Assembly (NCBI GenBank): GCA_029215795.1
Contig: JARDYH010000002.1
Location: forward strand, 62,783,001-62,847,000
Reading direction: 5' to 3'
DNA: 64,000 nucleotides
From: Anniella stebbinsi
Lineage: Eukaryota; Chordata; Lepidosauria; Squamata; Anniellidae
Each line of letters starts with the position of its first letter. Position 1 is the stretch's first letter. Below the pieces are notes generated by a model. That model was not told the DNA's origin. It saw only the letters and a program-made list of their open reading frames with translations, and made no database searches. A program made the translations under genes and the position numbers. Shown here piece after piece: positions 55,570 through 64,000 of this stretch.

Positions 55570-56310
55570 ATTTTAGGAGAAATGAGGAGAGAAACCCATT
55601 TGACAGCTAACAGAGGGGGGAAGGTGGGGGAGTGTGGGTGCGGTTTGACAGCTGTCGAAACTCAAAGCCTTTGTTTTTGAACTTTTTGATCTTTTAAAGT
55701 AAAAAATTCTAGCCACAAAATGCATGGGCCTACCTTTCTGAAATTTCTCACAGATAAGTACCTCACTCTCATCTGCCATGTGGGCAAGTTTCATGATGCT
55801 ATCTCTAAAAATAAAAAAAGTTAAATGGGTTTCTCTCCTCATTTCTCCCAAAATACCTTGCCACTACACGCTTGAAGCTATGATTCTGAAATTTCTCACA
55901 CAGGTCAACCAAAATGGTACCTTTCATGTGAAAAAGTTTCATGTTTGGATCTTTAAAAATAAAAAAAGTTGAAGACATGACTGTCTTTCCCCCACTATTA
56001 CCCATTTTTTAAAAAATAATTGCCACACAAGGCAAGCACCTATGGTTCTGAAATTTCAAACACATGAGTTCCAACAATCCATCTGCAGTGTGGCAAAGTT
56101 TCATGTGTGGATCTTTAAAAACAAAAAAGTTATAGGCATTCTTGTTTCGTTTGTAAAAAATGCATAGCCACAAAATGCCTAGAGCTATCTTTCTGAAATA
56201 TCTTACAAAGAAGTAACTCTAACCCATCTGCAATGTGGCTAAGTTTCATCCTTTTATCTTTTAAAATAAAAAAAGTTATAGGCATTTTTGTAACACAATA
56301 AATACTAGGC
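55570..56310 (-). repeat. Tandem array of about 150-bp units (four to five copies)
   Basis: The anchor GTTTCAT followed by TATCTCTAAAAATAAAAAAAG-like sequence recurs near 55788, 55936, 56098 and 56243 (spacings 148, 162 and 145 bp). Each unit also has GGCCTACCTTTCTGAAATTTC or its variants and CATCTGC-ATGTGGC. The three minus-strand open frames with FFIFKDxxMKLxHM are this unit read in one phase, not proteins. Confidence 0.8.
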
Positions 56311-56490
56311 AATGGGAAGACACATTCAAAATGGCATCCGAATCAAAAATCGGAGGTCCGATTTTCATATTGGGATCAGATCCGATACAATATGATGAAC
56401 CTTCAATTTTTCCGATCCAATATTTTTAAAAAATCTTAAGTTCCGATTCCAATCTGATTTTTTGCATTCCTGCACATCTCTACTAGATAC
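56311..56490. repeat. TCCGATT-rich degenerate block with ATGTGCA edge
   Basis: Variants of AATCGGA/TCCGATT recur (AATCGGAGGTCCGATTTTC, CAGATCCGATAC, TTCCGATCCAAT, GTTCCGATTCC), ending GCACATCTCTACTAG. It abuts the tandem array at 55570-56310 and seems to be its terminal block. Confidence 0.6.
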
Positions 56491-56534
56491 ATATGCTGTC
56501 TGTCATACTCTAATGTAGCTTGAATGGGTCTACT

Positions 56535-57070
56535 CTGTATATTTATTTGTTTATTTATTTACAATATTTATATGCCGCTCCCCATTCAAGAATTTCAGAC
56601 CGGTGAACAATAGAATAAAAGAATACACTTTTAAAAAAGAAACAAGGTGCAAAGAAACAAAGTGTGTCTATCACTGGGAGAAAGCTTCCTGAAATGTTTT
56701 CAGGAGGCACCAGAAGGAAAACAAGGTTGGTGCCTGCCTGACTTCCAAAGGCAGGGAATTCCATAGGGGGGGGCACCACATTGAAGGCTCTTCTCCTGGT
56801 GGACTCCAATTAGGCTATAGGTCTATGTGGAACTACTAGGAACAAGCCCTCAGATGACCTCAGTGACCAGGCAGATTTATAGGGGAGAAGGCACTCTCTC
56901 AGGTATTCTGGTCCCAAGTTATTTAGGGCTTTGTACATGAGTACTAGAACCTTAAACCCTAACCCTTAAACCTGGCCCGGTAGCAAATAGTCAGCCAATG
57001 CAGTTCCTCAGCAAAGGAGTTACATGTTGAAAAGGGGCAGCTCCCGACAACAGCATAGCAGGTAAGCCAA
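56535..57070 (-). repeat. LINE-derived repeat with (TTTA)n end
   Basis: TTTATTTGTTTATTTATTTACAATATTTATATGCCGC, AGGGAATTCCATAGG, CTCTTCTCCTGGTGGACTCC, AGGTATTCTGGTCCCAAG and GGGCTTTGTACATGAG follow each other as in other copies (5560-6260, 8195-8440, 32945-33110, 40560-40880). This is the longest copy here. Confidence 0.55.
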
Positions 57071-57595
57071 CAGTGATTCTGTCTGACATTTTTTTAAAAA
57101 AATTGACACTTGTGTAATTGGCATCTGGCTTATCAGTAGTTCTAAAAGCAATGATTAATTTGCAAGTCAGTAAATAGCAAAGTGACAGATAATTCTGATT
57201 CCCAAGTTTCACCAGTCACTAATGCAAACATCATCGACTCCCTCCATCTCTAGTTAATATTAAAACAGAGGACTTTCCATTGGAAAGCCAAATCAAGGGA
57301 AACTGTTGAGTGAAATTCCAAGGCAGAGCTGAAGGCACTTCATACACTGAATTACTTTGGAAAATTAGATTGTAAATGGCCAAGGAGCGGGGATTCTCAT
57401 AAAATCAAGGAGACCACTACTTCTAACTTGCAAGGTTGCAATAAAAATCTATCGATACTGGAGAAGACTCATATGCCCCCCTAAAGCAGCTTCCATAACA
57501 TAAGTAGATAGATGGTAACAGTGTATGCATGACAACACTTTCATTCTAAATTACCCATAATAAATCTTCATTCCCAAGGATGATCAAAGTATAAG
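57071..57595. other. No gene recognised
   Basis: AT-rich; nothing nameable. Confidence 0.4.
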
Positions 57596-57596
57596 A

Positions 57597-57795
57597 GTAT
57601 TATTATTATTATTATTGTTTCTCACTTGTGGCGGTTTTTCTAGAAGGACAAGACGGGCTTTGCCAAGTCATGCTGTCTTTTATTGATTCAGGAATTTCCT
57701 GACGATTGAGCATGTTTTAATTATGACTGCTTTCTGGATGTTGGTGTGGATGTATTCTGGTAGGCCCAGTTTCTGGGGTATTATTATTATTTTTT
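57597..57795 (-). pseudogene. LINE ORF2 C-terminal fragment with (AAT)n tail
   Basis: On the minus strand a frame reads LGLPEYIHTNIQKAVIIKTC then IVRKFLNQ, followed after decay by (AAT)n (TTA on plus, 57597-57616). This resembles the G-LPDYIHTNIQK--LLGTARILR-FL ending that I recall from R4/Dong-like LINEs of reptiles. Stops are present. Confidence 0.4.
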
Positions 57796-58791
57796 AAAAA
57801 AACAGCACACCAATGTTTATAACGTGTATGCTGCTTGTATCCTTAGCTTCTGCCCAGTTCAGTTCCTTGGAAGTCTTTCCTTGAGATAAGTCCAAAGGGA
57901 AATGCCACATGCTCTAAAATATGAATCACATCATTCCTTTTTTGGCTTGATTTGTTTTTGCTTTTCTGGTCTGACAATATCCACATTAACTTTGTGAACT
58001 GAAATGTTGTTATCCACAGCGGAGCTGTTGAAAAGTGCTGTTTTGATTTGATAAATACTGTAAGAATAGAACCCAAAGGAATTCTATGAAAAAAAATATT
58101 TGATGCTACTTCATTTCTCATCTTGGCCAGGATTTTGAAATAACAAGGCCCATCAGGGATAGTAGCTCTGATTATGTTTTGACTGCTATTTTTTTTAGCT
58201 GCGTAGCTTGTTATGGTACCTCCTATCCTTAACAAATGCAAATAAAATTTGCACAACAAAGTCACTTTAGATGGTGGGCTTTATTATTTTTTTTTGCAAC
58301 TTACTCATTCGGAATGGGTAATCCATAAAAAATTCAAAGAGCACCGCCAGGTACTTTTTTTTGGCATTGGTTATTAGATGCGAGGATATAGGTTGTCACT
58401 AAGAATTATGACCATCATCTCCATGTTTTCTAACAGCTGCCACAGATGGCAAAGTAACTGTACCATCCAGCTCTTTTCAAAATGCAACCAGTGGCTGAAA
58501 AGATAAGTCAATAAATTCTGTTGTCCAAACAACATAACTCAATGAAATTGTTTTTGCAGCCGAATAGAAAGCAGAATACTGAGTGTGGCATACTCTTCCA
58601 TGTGAAATGATAGTTGTATGTGAATAATAGATTTTGCTTACCTTGTATACTGGCACCTTCTGCACAAGCAGCAAAGCAGAATTCCAGGATAAGAAAGCAA
58701 ATGGAATTTTAGCTTAAAAGATTATATGATATTGTATTCCTAGGGTATGTTCACTTACACTACATGTCCTAACATCACCAAAAACTGAGAA
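57796..58791. other. No gene recognised
   Basis: The minus-strand open frame 57843-58265 has no domain I recognise and low complexity. Confidence 0.4.
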
Positions 58792-59640
58792 ACCCAGTGT
58801 GGTATAGTGCTTAAAGTGTTGGACAAGAAATGGGGAGACCTAGGCCCCGTTTTGATGGTGGCATATTGGCGCCAGGATTCCTTGGGCCCTTGCACTTGCA
58901 CTCCTTCCTGGCATCTGCATGGGAAGGAGCACAAGTGCGGAGTTGCTGCCGCCGCCATGCTGAACACCAGGGAGGGGAGAGGAACGGGGCAGCCAGAGGG
59001 GGAGAAAAGGAGGGATGTGAACCAGCTCACATCCCTCTGGCTGCCTTGTTCCTCTCCCCTCCCCGGTGTTTAGTGCGGCGGCGGTGGCAACTCCGCATTC
59101 GGGAGGAACAGGGCAGCCAGAGGGAGGTCAGAGGGAGGTGAACTGGTTTGGGCGCCATGCATCCCTCTCTTCCTCCCCCTCTGGCTGCTCCGTTCCTACC
59201 CCCATTTGTATAAAAAATGGGGGGAAGGGACAGGGTGGCCGGAGGGGGAGGAAGAGAGGGACGCACTGCGCTCGAACCGGCCCTTCTCCAGCCGATGACG
59301 ACCAATCAGCTGTTGCCATCTACTGTGAAGGCTCCGCAGGAAAAAAAAGTTGGGGTAAGTGCCCAAACTTTTTACAGTGGAGTTTAGGGGTTTTGGCCCT
59401 GGATGGCTTCGAAGTGGCGGCTACATCATGTGCATCACCTTCCACCACTTTGAAGCCACCGTGAGGAAAAGCTGCCATCTAGAAGTCCCCCTAGTTCTAG
59501 TCCCCACTCTGCCATGAAGCTCACTGGGTGATTTTGAGCCAGTCACTGACTCTCAACCTAACCTACCTCACAGGTTTGTTGTGAGGATAAAATGGAGAGG
59601 AGGAGAACAAAAGGAAAAAGGGCAGGATATAAAATGTGAT
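58792..59640 (+). mobile_element. Sauria-type SINE split by a 646-bp insertion
   Basis: The head CCCAGTGTGGTATAGTGCTT to GGGGAGACCTAG (58793-58843) and the body from TTCTAGTCCCCACTCTGCC (59495) through AAGCTCACTGGGTGATTTTG, CTCACAGGTTTGTTGTGAGG and GGGCAGGATATAAAATG are collinear halves of one SINE. The break falls in the B-box region. The tail is a (GAT)n run at 59636-59659. Confidence 0.85.
58839..59494. mobile_element. Hairpin-rich 646-bp insertion in the SINE, 5-bp duplication
   Basis: The insert 58844-59489 is flanked by CCTAG at 58839-58843 and 59490-59494. The ends, GCCCCGTTTTGATGGTGGC and inverted GGGGACTTCTAGATGGCAGC, are imperfect inverted repeats sharing GATGGYRGC. Inside is a strong hairpin (58936-59018 with 59027-59097) and a second set of three alternating inverted copies of GGCAGCCAGAGGG (59106-59265). 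The open frames on both strands are repeat artefacts. No transposase is present. Confidence 0.7.
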
Positions 59641-59659
59641 GATGATGATGATGATGATC

Positions 59660-60175
59660 AGATTAATGGCTTCAGGATATTACTATAAAACAAAAGGAAA
59701 AGCAAGACAGCAATAAAACTGTATAGGACAATTCATATATTCCTGAGAGTTAAAACAGGTTAAGTAATGTGGATTGAGTGATACTTTTCCAGCGCAAGCT
59801 AGTGAACCTTGTAAGCTTTTTCAAAGATGTAGTAAAATATCAACCCGTCAGGAATAGCTGGTGTCTTCAAAAGTGGTGGTTCTCAAATCACCACTCCCAC
59901 CTCAGTAGTCCCATTTTTCAGGTCCTAGTGCCATTCCTTACTTAAAAATACGTTGTACATAATCAAAAGTAAAAAGCTGACAGCACAATCCTATGCATGT
60001 CCCCTGAAAACTAAATTCCATTGGGGGAGTCAAACAATGTTGTGGGGCGGAGAAGGACTCTGGTCACTATCTGCTTCACCACTATCTGTCTCTGTCTGTT
60101 TGCCTGCCTGCCTGTCTACTCGTCAGGCTGTTTCCAAACACAACTGCTCCCACCTGCAGCTCCTAGAGGTGTGTC
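59660..60175. other. No gene; partial palindromic repeat
   Basis: A fragment of the palindromic family lies at about 59975-60015 (CAGCACAATCCTATGCATGT, then TTCCATTGGGGG). A (CTGC)n-like run lies near 60100-60115. Nothing else is nameable. Confidence 0.4.
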
Positions 60176-60179
60176 CCAT

Positions 60180-60664
60180 CAAGAGGCTAACTCCAGTCTT
60201 TCAAACAGTATTTCTGGGTGGGTGGGAAAACTACCCATCCCCTTGGCCATAGCATTCTTTGTTCCCTGATTAAACTTCCTCCTGGCTTTGTCCAGATTGT
60301 TGCTTCCCAAATGAATAAGCAACACACGAGGGGGTGGCCGACATCTCTCTTCAACAGGCAGCACCCTGTCATGCCTCTCTGGCTCCACCCATTCCACTCT
60401 GGCCAGCAGCCCAAACCCCAATTTGGAGCTAACTGATGAATGGCAAGGTTGGGAACCCCAGGCTGTTGCCACAGATGATGGCACGTCACCTCTCCCTCAG
60501 CCATGGCCTGCCTAAAAGAAGTAAAACAATTAACCAAGAAGTAACAGTGAATAATCAGCTCAAAACTATTTAACAAAGGAACAGACATAGCCCTTATAAG
60601 CTTTAGAGTGCCATCTATCCATCCTCTGGATAAAAGGGTCCTGCAACCCAATTGCTGCAGCATT
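60180..60664 (-). pseudogene. Second Ngaro-type relic: recombinase C-terminus plus SGNH hydrolase fragment
   Basis: Read on the minus strand, 60664 to about 60570 encodes AAAIGLQDPFIQRMDRWHSKAY then KGYV, aligning with the end of the recombinase at 10197-10280 (LLPAGIQAISRWRSQAFKSYV), including the catalytic Tyr region. After a stop and a gap of about 100 bp, SGNH-like sequence follows, with RPPPRVLLIHLGSNNLDKARR (the counterpart of PPPQVLLIHLGGNDLG). Here GGND has become GSNN and frames are broken. It is an old relic that preserves the recombinase-then-SGNH order. Confidence 0.7.
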
Positions 60665-60794
60665 CAAAGAATGGAAAATAGGGTGACCATATTTTGGAAA
60701 CCAAAAAGGACAACATATCCGCCCCCAGGGGGAGTGTCCAGCACTATGGGGGTGCCCACCTGAACATAGCCTTGGTCACATCTGGTTTTACAGC

Positions 60795-61860
60795 ACACAA
60801 TTATGACAAATCCCTCAAATATCTCTCCAGATACAAACTGCCATACCATAGGTAACTAATGCAGTCAAAGTCATGAAAAATGGGAAGCAAAAACTGCACA
60901 GTTTCAATATGCAGATTCCAGTTACCATCACAATCATCAACAATCAAGTTTTTCGCTAGGGAAACTATATTGAGGAAGACTTCCCAGTTCTTACACAGTT
61001 CAGATTTCTCTCCACACTCTTTAACAAAAGCTTCAAATTTCATTCTCAGATATTCAACCTTCCCACTTAGTGCATCAAACATTTTGTAAGCTTTTATTTT
61101 GTCTTGGTCTCTTAGGTCAAGTACATCCTGCACTTTGAATGACTTCCACAAACAATGATTTGCACCAAAAAGCATCCCACTGTGTTTGCATTGCCTGTGA
61201 TATTATTATCATACCTTGGAAAGACAAAACATATAATGAGTTCCATTCAGTACAGACTGAATAGTTTTACTGCCAAAAAAATCTGCTTCAATAAGGGCAT
61301 CATCCATGCCACTTCCACAGATATATTTTCCTGCACAAATGGAACATGCCCATCATGAGATACAGATCAGTGCATTCTTCTGGACTAGACAAAAAAAAGT
61401 CTGTTACAATATGAAAAAGCCCTCATCACAGAAAACTGGTAGGACAGGCTGGTCTAAGTTGGACATGAACATTTTGAATGTTTTTTTAGAGTTGTACACA
61501 CAGTCACTTAGTCAGTAAGTGGATGTGATATAACTGGCAAGAAACCAACCCTTGACAATGGAACTGTATCCTTGGAGATTATGGCACAAATTCCACACCA
61601 TGTAGGAACTTTCTTTTTTTTTTTCTTCATTTGACAGACCATACCTAAAAAGTGTTATGAAAAAATCATTCGTAGATGCTTTTGCAACAATATCACCAGA
61701 AGACATGATATCCACATCATCTAAGACAATGAAGACCTCTGGAAGACTAGGTCAAATGACTGGACTGTAGTAATTTTTCACCTTCTGGCATGGCAAGTCT
61801 GAAACAAGTTTGCAGCTCCATTTCTCTATGCCGGTTGCTGATATTGAGCCTGTTTAGATG
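60795..61860 (-). pseudogene. Decayed coding relic of an unnamed multicopy protein family
   Basis: Minus-strand segments in shifting frames are coherent. The segment at 61730-61512 includes VDIMSSGDIVAKAS. Around 61340-61230 another reads ICGSGMDDALIEADFLAV and, after a shift, SVLNGTHY. The open frame 61175-60801 has KAYKMFDALSGKVEYLRMKF then NWNLHIETVQFLLPIFHDFD. I recall large, intronless, multicopy animal proteins with SG-xDxL-EA-xxx...GKHY and NW-LHL-TV--MLPYF motifs, probably of transposon origin, but I cannot name the family. It is broken by at least two frameshifts. Confidence 0.45.
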
Positions 61861-62030
61861 ATGTGCTAAGCCATGGTTAGGCCTCCAACCCTTTTGCAGC
61901 AAATGGTTAGTGAGTAAGTTGTAGCCCCATGGTTAGGAATGGTTCACACGACACACTAAGCCATAATGGGCCTGTTCAGAAGCCACCTTAACCACAGAGC
62001 CTGAAGTGTCATCTGAACACTCGTACTGAG
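61848..62030. repeat. Possible hAT-like MITE fragment
   Basis: GAGCCTGTTTAGATGATGTGCTAAGCCATGGTTAG and GTTCACACGACACACTAAGCC, GGGCCTGTTCAGAAG and GTCATCTGAACACTC form several overlapping inverted blocks typical of small TTCAGACGACA-ended elements. Boundaries are unclear. Confidence 0.35.
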
Positions 62031-62199
62031 AAAAAAGATAAAAATGTGAACCAATAGTAGTAGTTGACTAGTATATAAAATAAAATACACTCAAATTTCA
62101 TTCCTTATTTTAATTAATGAAGTAATAAACTATAATATTTTAGCATACATCATGAAAAAATGACCATATAAGCTACACATTTTCATTAAACAGCCTATT

Positions 62200-62600
62200 G
62201 TAGAGATAAGTGTTTGGATGCCATTTTTAAAAATGGTGGAAGGACAGCCTTTCCATCAAAATGAATGCCATGTTGACCTCCTTGACCCCAAAACCCTATA
62301 GTTTAAAGCCAAAAATCACATTTGTATGTTGATTTGTCAAGTAAATGAGAAAATGAGACAACATTTCAGCGCCATCTTGGAAAATGGTGGAAGGAGTACT
62401 CCGACAATTAAAATAGCATATTCTTTGAACTCCTTGACCTCAACAACCTATAATTTGATACCAAACACAAGATAATGATTTCTGTGGTTGACAAAAACTA
62501 GCGACCACAAGGAAATTGTCTGCCATTTTGAAAATAGCACCTAAAAGGTTTCGCACAAGAATCAGACTGTCTACCCAAATTATTGTGTTAATCCAATACC
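62200..62600. repeat. Diverged tandem repeat of about 151 bp
   Basis: GCCATTTTTAAAAATGGTGGAAGGA (62220), GCCATCTTGGAAAATGGTGGAAGGA (62371) and GCCATTTTGAAAATAGC (62522) are spaced 151 bp apart. Each is followed by a CTCCTTGACC-CAA-AACC-TATA-TTT-A phrase. About 2.5 units are visible. Confidence 0.65.
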
Positions 62601-64000
62601 TCAAGATAACATAGCAGCAGAGAAAATTTCTGGACCTCAATTTTTTTATGGGGGTATATTGTGGGGACAGGATTATCAGGGGAGGAAGCATTCACAACAA
62701 ATGACCCTCCCTTCATCCAGTTCAAGGGAACATCTATATCCTCTTCCCTCATCTCCGTCTCCATGTGGCACAATGAAAGGTCCTTGGACCTGGCATTGGG
62801 AGAGCCTGCAATGGGAGACAGAGTGAAGAGGTCAAGGGACTCTTGAAAAGGCTACCTCACATCAAACTCAAAGCACCACCCCTTATTCAAAAGGGGTTTA
62901 GCCCTGCATCTGCCAGATGTCCCACCCCATCCCTGGACATCCCAGATCGAGGCATCACCTGATGGGGGTCATTTGACTCCTCTATGGATTTGTCTGTTTA
63001 GCCCCTGCCATACATGTGGGGCACTGGAAGCAGTTAGATACAGGGGCTACTGATGTCATTCGCCGAGAAATCCAGCCCTTTTGGGCTTGCCGGACTTTCA
63101 CGGCACAATTGCCTCATTTTTAGCGACCAGAGCCATGCGGTTTTACCGATTGTTTTTGCTCTTGGCTTAATTTGTGCAAATCGGGATTTGCATGCATTTC
63201 ACCTATAAATTATGCAGATTTGCATAATTTACAGCCAAATTTGGGCAAAACAAATTTTAACGGAAAATTCCGCCAGCTGGTCTGACGCATTGCACATTGA
63301 GTGGGGCCAGTTGGTTGAAGACACAACAGAGTGTAGGGGGGCTGAACTGACAAAAGCTTGTGAAGATGCATCCCTGAAATGGATTCCCCCGACATCCCTA
63401 ACTCGGGTTCAGGCTTAGTCAGGAAAGGTCAACATAGCAGTCAGGGGACACAACAGTCAGGCACTCACATGCATTATACAGTCTGGAAGCAGAGTCACAG
63501 AGAAGTCCAAGGGTCAGTAGAACAGAGCATCCATCACAGGACAAGGTCCAGAAAGCTAGGTAGCAAACAATGGATCATTTCCAAGACCATCCCAAGATGG
63601 TCCTGGAAAGTCCTGCCCTGGATGGAGGGTTTATCTGTTGGGATCATGTGAACCCTCTACGAACTCCCCAAGCTATTGTGGCTGAATAGGAAGAGGTGTC
63701 ATGATGAGTTTGTAGACAGGTCACATGACCTCATCACATGATCCCTTCCTCCAGTGTAGGACTTCTGGGCATGGGGTTGGAAATGGCCCCTACTGGGTTG
63801 CTTCCATTTCCCCACATGTTTAGCAGGGGGTCTCCACCCCCATCCTATTGGTCCATGGAGATATGATGACTTCATCTAGGAGTCACATGATCCCCATCCA
63901 GTGAGCCCTCTTTCCGGGGTAGGACTCCAGAAGTGGGACTTCCAGAGATAGGGTTGGACTTTCAGCAGAGGTGGAGTTAACCATCTCTCCCATTAAAATT
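62601..64000. other. No gene recognised
   Basis: Mixed composition. A duplicate of AATTTGCATAATT-like sequence lies near 63170-63235. The last 250 bp hold repeated phrases (GGTAGGACTTCTGGG, GGTAGGACTCCAGAAG, CACATGATCCC). I see no supported coding region, and the frames near 63212-63651 have no domain. Confidence 0.4.

Noticed and set aside
55570..56310. CRISPR-like array
   Set aside because: Units are about 150 bp and diverged throughout, without constant short repeats and unique spacers, and the DNA is eukaryotic.
55573..56312. Three related short proteins with FFIFKD and MKLxHM motifs
   Set aside because: They are one 150-bp tandem unit read in the same phase; the similarity is at the DNA level, with stops in every unit.
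57843..58265. 140-codon minus-strand frame as a gene
   Set aside because: No domain recognised, AT-rich composition and no sign of splice-linked exons or promoter.
59027..59464. GC-rich open frames on both strands at 58.8-59.5 kb
   Set aside because: They are products of the inverted-repeat insertion in the SINE; the similar peptides in both directions reflect the palindrome.

Overview
The window looks like non-coding genomic DNA of a squamate reptile (a lizard or relative). I infer this from tRNA-derived Sauria-type SINEs, an L1 with lizard-like ORFs, CR1/L2-like LINE tails, many short inverted-repeat DNA transposons and common microsatellites. I recognise no host gene, host exon or structural RNA gene. 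Almost everything that can be named is transposable-element DNA, and the rest is AT-rich sequence without convincing coding potential.

The centrepiece is a four-level nest between 9055 and 22064. The outermost element is a 5'-truncated CR1-like LINE tail (9084-9107 plus 21715-22035), bracketed by a 29-bp direct repeat that matches at 27 positions. Inside it, apparently without target duplication, lies a minus-strand tyrosine-recombinase retrotransposon of Ngaro/DIRS type (about 9108-21714, roughly 6.4 kb once later insertions are removed). In transcription order it has a TATA-bearing GC-rich 5' region, a 3.3-copy 75-bp CCAAT repeat, gag-like ORFs with a Cys/His finger, reverse transcriptase and RNase H, a tyrosine recombinase, an SGNH/GDSL hydrolase whose start overlaps the recombinase stop as ATGA, and a 3' end with AATAAA. 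Two later elements landed in it. A 667-bp terminal-inverted-repeat element sits in RNase H (16793-17459, 3-bp duplication). A full-length L1 with both ORFs open sits in the recombinase (10747-16226, perfect 14-bp duplication). The Ngaro copy is dead: it has two in-frame stops, gag frame breaks and two insertions. The L1 looks young and possibly still competent.

Two further Ngaro relics lie to the right: a plus-strand 3' end (about 48480-48850) and a minus-strand recombinase C-terminus plus SGNH piece (60180-60664). Next to the second relic is a decayed coding relic of an unnamed multicopy protein family (60795-61860).

The rest (1-9 kb and 22-64 kb) holds scattered repeats: a second copy of the 3-bp-duplication element (2686-3040), foldback elements (25906-26223, 36132-36432, 35440-35850), paired non-autonomous DNA transposons (29876/39832, 45462/47508, 28975/47233, 1749/46372), Sauria SINEs (one split by a hairpin-rich 646-bp insertion at 58844-59489), LINE tails, arrays of about 150-bp units (25030-25780, 37050-37470, 55570-56310, 62200-62600) and microsatellites. 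Family names are from memory of motifs; boundaries were read by eye.
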